Assembly (NCBI GenBank): GCA_964488495.1
Contig: CAZAUQ010000006.1
Span: forward strand, 1 to 60,575
Source: UBA1402 sp964488495
GTDB lineage: Bacteria; Bacteroidota; Bacteroidia; Bacteroidales; UBA1402
Direction: 5' to 3'
Length of the DNA stretch: 60,575 nt
Shown here in pieces: positions 37,638-45,095 of the stretch. The translations under genes were made by a program, and so were the position numbers. The notes under the pieces were generated by a model. That model was not told the DNA's origin and did no database searches. It saw nothing but the letters and a program-made list of their open reading frames with translations. How positions within the stretch are numbered: the first letter of the stretch is position 1; each line of letters begins with the position of its first letter.

Positions 37638-37667
37638 CAAAAATAGACATTTAAACTATGTCTCAAG
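37638..37667 (-). promoter_or_regulatory. Promoter of the acyl-CoA synthetase gene
   Basis: Minus-strand TATTTTTG (37645-37638) matches the -7 box; CTTG (37667-37664) stands 18 bases upstream as an imperfect -33 box. The leader is about 42 bases. Confidence 0.55.
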
Positions 37668-37711
37668 AAAAAAGTGGTCAAAAACGAAATAAAGGGACGA
37701 TTGATGGTGGA

Positions 37712-38191
37712 TTAAACACTTCCTTTCCACTCCGAATAGGGTTTTGTCTGCAAACTGGCATTAAAATACCGTGCATCTCCTGTTACTTCAGTTCCAAGCC
37801 ATGAAGGTTTTTCGTAGGTTTCCTCCTCACAGTCCAGCTCCAGTTCTGCCATAATCAGCCCCTTGTTTTTGCCTTCAAACACATCTACCTCGAAACAATG
37901 CTTCCCCTGAGGAATGTAGTAGCGGGTTTTTTCTATAACTTCAAATTCGGACAGTTTAATTAAGTCGCGGGCTTCGTCCACTGTCAGTTCGCGTTCCCAT
38001 TCGTAACGGCTCAGGCCTGATGCCGAACTTTCGCCCTTGATGGTTAAATATGCTTTTTCATCGCAAATCCTGACGCGTACACTGCATTTCGGACTGATGC
38101 TCAAATAAGCCTGTTCGATAAAAACACTGTTTCGGGCAAATTCTTTGAAAGAGGCTTTTACTAAAAATTTTCGCTCGATTTCGACTGACAT
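37712..38191 (-). CDS. CYTH domain protein (triphosphate tunnel enzyme)
   Basis: A 159-residue CYTH protein beginning MSVEIERKFLV with the ExExK signature at residues 4-8. Charged strands of the beta-tunnel follow (SVRVRICDEKAYLTIKGE, RYEWERELTVDEAR, HCFEVDVFEGKNKGLIMAELELDCEEE). Known members hydrolyse inorganic triphosphate or thiamine triphosphate or act as class IV adenylate cyclases; the short single-domain form without a CHAD domain fits an inorganic triphosphatase best. It is divergent from the next gene, with a 71-base gap. Confidence 0.88.
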   Translation of the reverse strand: MSVEIERKFLVKASFKEFARNSVFIEQAYLSISPKCSVRVRICDEKAYLTIKGESSASGLSRYEWERELTVDEARDLIKLSEFEVIEKTRYYIPQGKHCFEVDVFEGKNKGLIMAELELDCEEETYEKPSWLGTEVTGDARYFNASLQTKPYSEWKGSV

Positions 38192-38211
38192 AAAAGTTGT
38201 ATTATTGCCGT

Positions 38212-38219
38212 CAAAATTA
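38212..38219 (-). promoter_or_regulatory. Putative -7 box of the CYTH gene
   Basis: Minus-strand TAATTTTG, an exact TAnnTTTG, 20 bases before the start codon. No -33 box at standard spacing. Confidence 0.4.
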
Positions 38220-38231
38220 GAAATTTTACTT

Positions 38232-38239
38232 TACCTTCG
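38232..38239 (+). promoter_or_regulatory. Putative -7 box of the secreted Lys/Glu-rich protein gene
   Basis: TACCTTCG differs from TAnnTTTG by one base and lies 23 bases before the ATG at 38263. Confidence 0.3.
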
Positions 38240-38262
38240 TTCTGTTTTTCAAATGTATTATT

Positions 38263-38742
38263 ATGAAAACTAAAATCAACTGGCTTATTATGCTATTTAT
38301 AGCTTCGGGCCTTAGCTTTATCCAGGCCGCAGCTCCTGCTACGCCCAAAGCTTTTATCAGGCAGTTTGAAAAATTTGTCGAAGAAGTGGAAGAATCACAT
38401 CAGGAATACAAGCTCGAAGATTGGAAACTTGCTGAAGAAAAATACCGGGAATTTATTAAAACCTATTATCCAAAATTCAAGGACCATTTCAACCAGGAAC
38501 AACAGGAAAAAATCAATTACTTACAGGGAAAATACATCGGATTTCTCACCAAAAGCAAGTTTAAACAAATTCGGGATCAGGCCAAAGATTGGCTGAAATA
38601 CGCTTCGGAATCTTCTGAAGGTTTCCTGGAGGCATTGTTCGGCAAAGAAAACACAGAAAAAGAAGACTCAGAAAAAGAAAATCCTGCGAAAGAAAAGACA
38701 ACAAAAGAGAATAAAGAAAACCAGAAAGGAGAGGATATTTAA
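38263..38742 (+). CDS. Secreted helical protein with Lys/Glu-rich tail (DUF6565-like)
   Basis: A 159-residue exported protein. The signal peptide ends near FIQAAAP (about residue 25). Residues 27-125 are amphipathic helices rich in aromatic and charged residues (RQFEKFVEEVEESHQEYKLEDWKLAEEKYREFI). The last 30 residues are a low-complexity Lys/Glu/Asn tail with imperfect KE(N/D) repeats. It resembles a small Bacteroidales family that I recall as DUF6565; function unknown. Convergent with the DUF3127 gene, with 21 bases between the stops. Confidence 0.65.
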   Translation: MKTKINWLIMLFIASGLSFIQAAAPATPKAFIRQFEKFVEEVEESHQEYKLEDWKLAEEKYREFIKTYYPKFKDHFNQEQQEKINYLQGKYIGFLTKSKFKQIRDQAKDWLKYASESSEGFLEALFGKENTEKEDSEKENPAKEKTTKENKENQKGEDI

Positions 38743-38768
38743 ATTCTTCCGTGAGGATAGAATTTAAA
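38738..38768. other. Inverted repeat spanning the two convergent stop codons
   Basis: TTTAAATTC (38738-38746) / GAATTTAAA (38760-38768) can form a hairpin in the 21-base gap. It may end both transcripts, but it lacks a clear T run. Confidence 0.35.
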
Positions 38769-39123
38769 AGGGCATATCGTTGCTTCCCTGTAAATCCTGG
38801 ACAGGAGGATACTCTTCGTTGTTTTTGTAACTTGCTGTAGATTTCTCGTTGTCCTGAGCATCGGCTTTTTCGACCTTCCAGGCTTTGACGTCGGTATAAT
38901 ACCTGCCGTTGTATTCACGACTTTCAAGATCGAAAGAAACTGAGACCTGCTCGTTCAGCTTGAGAGGAAACTGGTCGATGCGGTTTCCTCTGAGACTAAA
39001 GCAAACTATTTTAGGATATTGATCACCGAATTCCAACACAAATTCCTGTTTTTTCCATTGTCCGTTGCGTCCTTCGCCGCTTTGGGCCGGTAAGATCTTG
39101 ATAATTTTCCCCTTGATTTCCAT
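38764..39123 (-). CDS. DUF3127 (OB-fold, SSB-like) protein
   Basis: A 119-residue protein of the DUF3127 family. The first 85 residues form an OB-type fold (MEIKGKIIKILPAQSGEGRNGQWKKQEFVLE, CFSLRGNRIDQFPLKLNEQVSVSFDLESREYNGRYYTDVKAWKVE). A polar linker leads to the tail GSNDMPF, which looks like the partner-binding tip of SSB proteins. A role in single-strand nucleic-acid metabolism is therefore plausible but not shown. It lies 46 bases downstream of tRNA-Ser on the same strand. Confidence 0.82.
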   Translation of the reverse strand: MEIKGKIIKILPAQSGEGRNGQWKKQEFVLEFGDQYPKIVCFSLRGNRIDQFPLKLNEQVSVSFDLESREYNGRYYTDVKAWKVEKADAQDNEKSTASYKNNEEYPPVQDLQGSNDMPF

Positions 39124-39169
39124 ATCAGGTACAGATTTAAAATCAGTTAATCAGCTGACAATAATTTAG

Positions 39170-39254
39170 CGGAGGAAGAGGGATTCGAACCCCCGGAACC
39201 TTGCGGTTCAACGGTTTTCAAGACCGCCGCAATCGACCACTCTGCCATCCCTCC
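39170..39254 (-). tRNA. tRNA-Ser (UGA)
   Basis: The minus strand reads GGAGGGATGGCAGAGTGGTC at the 5' end, anticodon loop CTTGAAA with anticodon TGA (39220-39218), a class II variable arm (GTTGAACCGCAAGGTTCC) and T-loop GGTTCGAATCC. The acceptor stem pairs GGAGGGA with TTCCTCC with one G-U wobble; the discriminator is G. The CCA end is not encoded. Confidence 0.97.
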
Positions 39255-39334
39255 ATCTATCGGAAAAGGACTTCCGGTAGATTTTTATTAAGCCTTTTTT
39301 CGCCCTTAATTTCGTTGATGAATTCTGCAGTTTG

Positions 39335-39889
39335 TTATGCTTCAGGAGTAGGAGCTTCCTGTGCGGGCTCTTCTGCAGCTTTTGCTTCTGCAGCTTCAGC
39401 TGCGGCAGCATCCACTTGTTCCTGCAGCAATTCTGCTTTCTTTTTGGCTATAGCGTTGGCTTTTGCTTTGTTAACCTCTGCTTCTTCTTCGAGACGTTGT
39501 TTGAGTAAAGCTTTTCCGGCTTGGCTCAAATTGGAAATTTTAGCATTCAGAGCTGCCTGTTTTGTTTTTTTCCATGCTTCGAATTTCTGTTCAGCAGCTT
39601 CGGCACTGAAAGCGCCTTTCTTTACTCCTCCATTGAGGTGTTTTTTCAGCAATACGCCTTCTCCGGAGAGAATGTTACGAACGGTATCGGTGGGTTGAGC
39701 ACCCGTTTCCAGCCAATACAAAGCACGATCGAAGTTCAAATCTATTGTAGCAGGATTGGTGTTCGGATTGTACGAACCTAATCTCTCAATAAACTTACCA
39801 TCTCGTGGTGCCCTGCTGTCTGCGGCGACTATGTGGTAAAACGCGTACCCTTTTCGCCCATGTCTTTGCAATCTGATTCTTGTTGCCAT
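39335..39889 (-). CDS. rpsP: Small-subunit ribosomal protein bS16 with long C-terminal extension
   Basis: A 184-residue bS16. Residues 1-80 are the conserved core (ATRIRLQRHGRKGYAFYHIVAADSRAPRDGKFIERLGSYNP, ALYWLETGAQPTDTVRNILS). The remaining 100 residues are a helical Lys/Ala-rich extension that ends in an Ala/Glu/Pro-rich acidic tail. Bacteroidota bS16 proteins are known to be about twice the E. coli length, so the extension is a lineage trait. It has a good promoter upstream. tRNA-Ser follows 80 bases downstream on the same strand. Confidence 0.96.
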   Translation of the reverse strand: MATRIRLQRHGRKGYAFYHIVAADSRAPRDGKFIERLGSYNPNTNPATIDLNFDRALYWLETGAQPTDTVRNILSGEGVLLKKHLNGGVKKGAFSAEAAEQKFEAWKKTKQAALNAKISNLSQAGKALLKQRLEEEAEVNKAKANAIAKKKAELLQEQVDAAAAEAAEAKAAEEPAQEAPTPEA

Positions 39890-39928
39890 TTGGTTTGAAA
39901 TGAATTAAAATTTTTGCATTAGCGGCCG

Positions 39929-39962
39929 CAAAGGTAGGCAAAATTGTTTATTTAAATGCAAA
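39929..39962 (-). promoter_or_regulatory. Promoter of rpsP
   Basis: Minus-strand TTTG (39962-39959), a 22-base spacer, then TACCTTTG (39936-39929), an exact -7 box. The leader is about 33 bases. Confidence 0.65.
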
Positions 39963-39994
39963 ACACTCAATATTTTTTAGTCAGAGGTGCAGAC

Positions 39995-42199
39995 CTACAA
40001 CAAACTCCAGGCAACAGTCAATCCGGCCATGACGATGGAAACCATACTCATCAGTTTAATAAGTATGTTCAGGCTGGGGCCGGAAGTGTCTTTGAAAGGG
40101 TCGCCAACGGTATCGCCAACCACTGTGGCTTTGTGGGCATCGCTACCTTTTCCTCCGTAATTTCCTTCTTCGATATATTTTTTAGCATTATCCCAGGCTC
40201 CGCCTGAATTAGCCATAAAAACGGCCATAATAAATCCGGTACTCAAGCCTCCGATTAATAAACCCATAACACCGGTGACTCCGAAGATCAATCCTGTCAA
40301 AATGGGTGCTGCAATGGCAAGTAGAGAGGGGAAAAGCATTTCGCGTTGGGCGCCTTTGGTGGAAATCTCCACACAACGGGCGTAATCGGGACAGGCTTCA
40401 CCGGTCAGAATGCCTTTGATTTCGCGGAATTGACGCCGGACTTCTTCGACCATCTTTTGAGCAGCCCTGCCCACGGCATTCATGGTTAAGCCGCAGAAAA
40501 CAAAAGTCATCATTGAGCCTATAAACATCCCTACCAACACTTTGGGATTCATCAAATGAACTTCGTAATAAGCCATAAAGTCACTAAAGCTGGCGCTGGC
40601 TGTTTGAATAATTTTGTCGCCCACTTCTATGGTGGTAGTGCCAAGCCTTTCAAGCCCGATTTTAATTTCTTCGATGTAGGAAGCCAGCAGCGCGAGTCCT
40701 GTCAATGCAGCAGAACCTATGGCAAATCCCTTGCCGGTGGCAGCAGTAGTGTTGCCCAGTGAATCCAGGGCATCGGTGCGTTTGCGTACTTCGGGCTCCA
40801 GACAGCTCATTTCCGCATTACCGCCGGCGTTGTCAGCAATAGGCCCGTAAGCGTCGGTGGCCAGGGTGATACCCAGGGTGGAGAGCATACCTACAGACGC
40901 CAAACCAATGCCGTATAAACCGCTGGAAATATGTTCAAAACTAAATGTGCCCAGCTTAAATCCGGAAGCAAACAAAAAAGCAAAAATCACCCCGCAAACA
41001 ACCGAAATTACAGGAATGGCAACAGAGAGCATACCCGTCCCCAGGCCGGCAATAATGACTGTGGCAGGGCCGGTTTTGCCGCTTTCGGCAATGCGTTTGG
41101 TTGGTCTGTACGACTGAGAGGTATAGTATTCAGCGGACTGGCCTATTATTATGCCAACCAGCAAACCTACAACCACCGAAAGTGACAGCCCCAGCCAGTT
41201 TTCAATCCCCAGCAAATAGAGAATCAGGAAACTGGCTCCTGCAATCAGCACTGCACTCAGGTTTGTGCCAAAAGCCAGAGAACGCAGCAGAGATTTAACT
41301 CCGGCATTTTCTTTGGTTTTGACCAGAAATATACCGATGATGGATAAAAAGATGCCAACGGCAGCAATCAGCATGGGAGCCAAAATGGCTTTACCTTGTT
41401 GCTCAAGACTGAGAACCTGGTATGAAGCTGCTCCAAGAGCAGCCGAAGCCAGAATGGAACCACAATAGGATTCGTAGAGATCAGCTCCCATACCGGCAAC
41501 ATCACCAACGTTGTCGCCTACATTGTCGGCAATGGTGGCCGGATTGCGGGGATCGTCTTCGGGAATGCCGGCTTCCACTTTGCCCACCAGATCGGCGCCT
41601 ACGTCAGCTGCCTTGGTGTATATGCCACCGCCTACACGGGCAAACAAAGCCTGGGTAGAGGCACCCATACCAAAAGTCAACATGGTGGTGGTAATAATCA
41701 TATTTTTTTGTTCCGGGCTTGCCGCATCCACAAAATAATTCAAAATAAGGTACCAGATAGAAATATCAAGTAAAGCAAGTCCGACAACTACCAGGCCCAT
41801 GACAGCTCCGCTGCGAAAAGCCACCTGTAAGCCCTGGTTGAGGGAACTACGGGCAGCATGTGCTGTACGTGCAGATGCATAAGTAGCTGTTTTCATGCCC
41901 AGGAAGCCGGCCAGACCCGAGAAAAAACCACCGGTCAGAAAGGCAAAAGGCACCCAATTGTTCTGCAGACCGAAATAAGCCATCAGGGCAAAAATCAAGG
42001 CTAGTACTATAAAAACAATAATGACGACCTTGTATTGTTGTTTGAGATAAGACATTGCACCTTCGCGCACAAAACCGGCAATTTTTTTCATTATGTCGGT
42101 TCCTTCGTCTTTTTTCTTCATTTGCCTGTAGAAATACATAGCAAAAAATAAGGCTGTGACAGCCGCCAGCGGGATTAACCAAAAAAAAGTGTCTACCAT
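39995..42199 (-). CDS. hppA: Membrane-bound ion-translocating pyrophosphatase
   Basis: A 734-residue polytopic protein (about 16 helices) that couples pyrophosphate hydrolysis to pumping of H+ and/or Na+. Key motifs are DVGADLVGKVEAGIPEDDPRNPATIADNVGDNVGD (substrate and Mg binding) and the C-terminal DTVGDPFKDTSGPSLNILIKL. SLGNTTAATGKG has Ala where potassium-independent enzymes carry Lys, so this is the potassium-dependent class. The ATG at 42199 is chosen; a TTG 21 bases upstream sits at the expected transcription start. Na+- and Na+/H+-pumping members are known in Bacteroides; the ion cannot be fixed here by eye. Confidence 0.95.
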   Translation of the reverse strand: MVDTFFWLIPLAAVTALFFAMYFYRQMKKKDEGTDIMKKIAGFVREGAMSYLKQQYKVVIIVFIVLALIFALMAYFGLQNNWVPFAFLTGGFFSGLAGFLGMKTATYASARTAHAARSSLNQGLQVAFRSGAVMGLVVVGLALLDISIWYLILNYFVDAASPEQKNMIITTTMLTFGMGASTQALFARVGGGIYTKAADVGADLVGKVEAGIPEDDPRNPATIADNVGDNVGDVAGMGADLYESYCGSILASAALGAASYQVLSLEQQGKAILAPMLIAAVGIFLSIIGIFLVKTKENAGVKSLLRSLAFGTNLSAVLIAGASFLILYLLGIENWLGLSLSVVVGLLVGIIIGQSAEYYTSQSYRPTKRIAESGKTGPATVIIAGLGTGMLSVAIPVISVVCGVIFAFLFASGFKLGTFSFEHISSGLYGIGLASVGMLSTLGITLATDAYGPIADNAGGNAEMSCLEPEVRKRTDALDSLGNTTAATGKGFAIGSAALTGLALLASYIEEIKIGLERLGTTTIEVGDKIIQTASASFSDFMAYYEVHLMNPKVLVGMFIGSMMTFVFCGLTMNAVGRAAQKMVEEVRRQFREIKGILTGEACPDYARCVEISTKGAQREMLFPSLLAIAAPILTGLIFGVTGVMGLLIGGLSTGFIMAVFMANSGGAWDNAKKYIEEGNYGGKGSDAHKATVVGDTVGDPFKDTSGPSLNILIKLMSMVSIVMAGLTVAWSLL

Positions 42200-42227
42200 G
42201 GTACTTTTCGTTAGATTCAATTTTAGA

Positions 42228-42235
42228 CAAAAATA
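42228..42235 (-). promoter_or_regulatory. Putative -7 box of hppA
   Basis: Minus-strand TATTTTTG, an exact TAnnTTTG, 28 bases before the ATG at 42199. No -33 box at the usual distance. Confidence 0.4.
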
Positions 42236-42472
42236 GAAACTCCCTACGCAAATGACAACATATAAGCGGCATTTTATTTCAGCAATTATTTATTTAAAGA
42301 GAATGCTGTCTTATAAACCGATCTTTTTTATAACTTTGTGTGGCACAAATCGCATTGCGGACTGAACAAGAAATAAAGCTCAATAAAGTCCATAAAAATA
42401 GAGGAATAGCAACACGAATTAAAACATAGGAATCACAAAAGTAACTATTTATTAATATTTAACAGCCCTCTG

Positions 42473-42504
42473 TTTGCCGGTGGTAAAGTAGTATGTTATC
42501 TTTG
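42473..42504 (+). promoter_or_regulatory. Promoter of recA
   Basis: TTTG (42473-42476), exactly 20 bases, then TATCTTTG (42497-42504): a textbook Bacteroidota promoter, 28 bases before the ATG. Confidence 0.78.
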
Positions 42505-42532
42505 ATTCGCAAACATCATAAACCTAACAAAT

Positions 42533-43549
42533 ATGTCAAAAGAACAAACAGAACAAAAAAGTCCTGCAGCTGAAAAACTGAAAGCCTTACAGATGGCTAT
42601 GGAAAAAATAGAAAAGAGCTACGGAAAAGGTTCCATTATGAAGATGGGAGACGATAAAGTAGTGGATGTGCCGGTTATTTCTTCCGGTTCCATCGGTTTG
42701 AATGCTGCCTTGGGAGTTGGGGGCTTTCCCCGGGGCCGGGTGATCGAAATATACGGCCCGGAATCGTCGGGTAAAACCACTCTGGCCATTCATGCCATCG
42801 CCGAAGCACAAAAAGCCGGAGGCATAGCTGCCTTTATTGATGCCGAGCATGCCTTTGACCGTTTTTATGCCGAAAAACTGGGTGTGGATATTGCCAATCT
42901 ATTGATCTCCCAGCCCGACAGCGGGGAACAGGCGCTCGAAATTGCCGAACAACTCATACGTTCTTCAGCCGTGGATATTGTCGTTATAGACTCTGTAGCT
43001 GCCCTCACTCCCAAAGCAGAGCTGGAAGGGGAAATGGGTGATTCAAAAGTAGGTCTTCAGGCTCGTTTAATGTCTCAGGCTTTGCGTAAGCTGACGGCTA
43101 CCATCAGCAAAACGAACACTACTTGCATTTTCATCAATCAACTGAGGGAAAAAATCGGTATCATGTTTGGTAATCCCGAAACAACCACCGGTGGTAATGC
43201 ACTCAAGTTCTACTCTTCGGTGCGCCTTGACATCCGTCGCATAGGGCAGATCAAAGACGGTGAAGAAATCATCGGTAATCAGACCAGAGTAAAAGTGGTC
43301 AAAAACAAAGTAGCTCCGCCTTTCCGAAAAGCAGAATTTGATATTATGTACGGCGGGGGCATTTCCAAAACCGGGGAATTGATCGATTTGGGTTCTGATT
43401 TAGGCATAATCAAAAAGAGCGGTTCCTGGTATGCCTACAAAGACAGCCGTCTGGGACAGGGTAGGGAAGCTGCCAAAGATTGCATGCGTGACAATCCTGA
43501 ATTAGCCGAAGAGATCGAAAAACAGATCTACGAAGCTCTTAAAAAATAG
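42533..43549 (+). CDS. recA: Recombinase RecA
   Basis: A 338-residue RecA that forms the filament for homologous pairing and strand exchange. Walker A GPESSGKTT is at 75-83. IDAEHAFD is followed by LLISQPDSGEQALEIAE, IVVIDSVAALTPKAELEGE (Walker B), TTCIFINQLREKIG (loop region) and NPETTTGGNALKFYSSVRLDIRR. The length is close to the usual 345-350. It is followed after 30 bases by an acidic small protein gene on the same strand. Confidence 0.98.
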   Translation: MSKEQTEQKSPAAEKLKALQMAMEKIEKSYGKGSIMKMGDDKVVDVPVISSGSIGLNAALGVGGFPRGRVIEIYGPESSGKTTLAIHAIAEAQKAGGIAAFIDAEHAFDRFYAEKLGVDIANLLISQPDSGEQALEIAEQLIRSSAVDIVVIDSVAALTPKAELEGEMGDSKVGLQARLMSQALRKLTATISKTNTTCIFINQLREKIGIMFGNPETTTGGNALKFYSSVRLDIRRIGQIKDGEEIIGNQTRVKVVKNKVAPPFRKAEFDIMYGGGISKTGELIDLGSDLGIIKKSGSWYAYKDSRLGQGREAAKDCMRDNPELAEEIEKQIYEALKK

Positions 43550-43579
43550 GACTTATAATTTACTTAAATCCATACAATT

Positions 43580-43909
43580 ATGAAAAGTGAAGAAGAAGAC
43601 CTGTTGGAATACGACGACGAAGAAGCCTTGAGTTTCATTCGCAATCAACTTCCTCAGGAAATGAAATCCAAACATAGTGATGACGATTATTACTATCTGT
43701 TGGACAGCATTTACGAATATTACGAGAGTAAGGGTTTTCTAAACGATGACGAGCAGGAAGTGTCCGTTGATCTTGATGAATTGAGTGATTTTGTCTATAA
43801 AGCAGCCAAAGAAGAAAAACTGAGTTTCAGCAGGGAAGAAGTAGGCTTTTTCGTAGATGCAGAAATCGCTTATTGCGAAAGCCTGGGTATATTTGAAACT
43901 GAAGAATAA
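43580..43909 (+). CDS. Small acidic protein downstream of recA, uncharacterised
   Basis: A 109-residue, highly acidic protein (about one third Asp/Glu) without membrane segment or signal. Helical stretches alternate with acid runs (MKSEEEDLLEYDDEEALSFI, DDDYYYLLDSIYEYYESKGFL, SREEVGFFVDAEIAYCESLGIF). Similar genes occur behind recA in other Bacteroidales. A possible nucleic-acid mimic or a partner of a basic protein can be imagined from the charge, but nothing in the sequence fixes a function. Confidence 0.75.
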   Translation: MKSEEEDLLEYDDEEALSFIRNQLPQEMKSKHSDDDYYYLLDSIYEYYESKGFLNDDEQEVSVDLDELSDFVYKAAKEEKLSFSREEVGFFVDAEIAYCESLGIFETEE

Positions 43910-43955
43910 ATAAAAGCTTGAACGCTTCTTGCAATAAAGCGTTCAAGCTTTTATT
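43909..43955. terminator. Bidirectional terminator between recA operon and DUF5606 gene
   Basis: A perfect 19-bp stem, AATAAAAGCTTGAACGCTT (43909-43927) with its complement at 43937-43955 and a nine-base loop, followed by T-rich sequence. It lies between convergent transcripts. Confidence 0.92.
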
Positions 43956-43995
43956 CTCTTTTTGGGTTGGTTTAGCTTATTCGGAGTATTCGATT

Positions 43996-44436
43996 CTAAG
44001 CTTGTTTTTCTGTTGCCGGTTTTTCTGTTGCCGGTTCTTCCTCTTTAACAGGAGCAAATTCCGTATAGCCTTTTTCAATCAGTAAATTATACCAATTCAG
44101 CAATTTCCGGATATCGGAAGGATAAACCCTTTCTCTGTCGTAATCGGGCAATACACCGGCAAAAAAGGCTCTGAGTTCGTCGTTGCCGGCTTTGGGATCG
44201 ATACTGAGTTTTTCTCCGCCTGACTGGGTTTTGAGCAATTCCAATACTTCGTGCAAAGGCTTTTCTCCGTTTTCGGTATACATCGAAATTTCCCCCAGGG
44301 ACATAATTTTATCTTTGCTGTAGGCGGGCATTCTTTTGCCGTCGACCAATGATTCTACTATCAGCATATTCTTGCCCTGGCTGAGCATTTTATACAAACC
44401 AGGTTTGCCTGAAACGGCGACAATTTTTTTCAACAT
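43996..44436 (-). CDS. DUF5606 domain protein
   Basis: A 146-residue protein: the conserved N-terminal part MLKKIVAVSGKPGLYKMLSQGKNMLIVESL and DGKRMPAYSKDKIMSLGEISMYT, a helical middle (ELRAFFAGVLPDYDRERVYPSDIRKLLNWYNLLI), and an acidic tail with a short duplicated PATEK unit. It is a Bacteroidota-specific family without known function, usually found behind coaE as here (67 bases downstream). Confidence 0.82.
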   Translation of the reverse strand: MLKKIVAVSGKPGLYKMLSQGKNMLIVESLVDGKRMPAYSKDKIMSLGEISMYTENGEKPLHEVLELLKTQSGGEKLSIDPKAGNDELRAFFAGVLPDYDRERVYPSDIRKLLNWYNLLIEKGYTEFAPVKEEEPATEKPATEKQA

Positions 44437-44503
44437 CTTGGTAATTAATTTTTTTGGTGAGTTATTACATTAATTAAAGAAATCTTCTAGTAAGGGTATT
44501 TTT

Positions 44504-45088
44504 TTAGTTTTGTATTTTTTTTATCAATTCTGTAACCTGGGGTAACAAAGCAAGCTGACCGTCGTTATTTATGACAAAATCGGCTTTTGATATCAGCAAA
44601 TCCTGCGGCAACTGCCGACGGATACGTTCTCTTACCTGCTCCGGACTCCAGCCTTTGTAGCGGCAAACCCGTTCAATGCGCAAATTCTCGGTTGCGGTAA
44701 CCACTGCTACATAGTCGCTGAATTTGTCCAGTCCTGCTTCGTACAAAAGGGCGGTTTCGTGCACAAGCAAGGGGTAATCCCTGTGTGCATCTTTCCATTC
44801 ACCGAAGTATTCAATCACAGCCGGATGAACCAGCTCATTTAATTGAGCAAGTCGTACAGGATCATTAAAGACGATGGAAGCCAATAGTTTGGTATTTAGT
44901 TGGCTTTTTTCGTCAAAAATTTCCTTGCCAAACAAGTCAACAAGTCCCCTGCGCAGGGCAGGACTTTTTTGGTACAGCTCTTTGGCCGCAGAATCAGCAT
45001 CGAAGACAGGAATACCCAGTACTCTGAATATTTCTGCAACAGTCGATTTGCCACTGCCAATGCCGCCGGTCAGAGCCAGGATTTTCAT
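44504..45088 (-). CDS. coaE: Dephospho-CoA kinase
   Basis: A 194-residue kinase that performs the last step of CoA synthesis, phosphorylation of the ribose 3'-hydroxyl. The P-loop is GGIGSGKST (residues 8-16), followed by FRVLGIPVFDADSAAKELY with the catalytic Asp, VHPAVIEYF, HETALLYEAGLD in the lid region and RRQLPQDLLISKADFVINN near the end. It starts seven bases behind ybbR in the minus-strand nusB-yajC-ybbR-coaE operon. Confidence 0.95.
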   Translation of the reverse strand: MKILALTGGIGSGKSTVAEIFRVLGIPVFDADSAAKELYQKSPALRRGLVDLFGKEIFDEKSQLNTKLLASIVFNDPVRLAQLNELVHPAVIEYFGEWKDAHRDYPLLVHETALLYEAGLDKFSDYVAVVTATENLRIERVCRYKGWSPEQVRERIRRQLPQDLLISKADFVINNDGQLALLPQVTELIKKIQN

Positions 45089-45095
45089 CGGGAAA

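Larger units (their letters stand above)
42200..42532. other. 333-base divergent intergenic region hppA/recA
   Basis: It holds the hppA -7 box, the recA promoter and one further exact plus-strand -7-like box TAACTTTG (42331-42338). I see no open reading frame, no strong hairpin and no clear LexA-type palindrome. Confidence 0.5.

Noticed and set aside
39201..39698. Ser/Ala-rich open frame antisense to rpsP and tRNA-Ser
   Set aside because: It covers a tRNA and a ribosomal protein gene on the opposite strand.
42220..42220. TTG start of hppA adding seven residues
   Set aside because: It lies at the expected transcription start of the TATTTTTG box at 42235-42228; the ATG at 42199 begins the conserved N-terminus.
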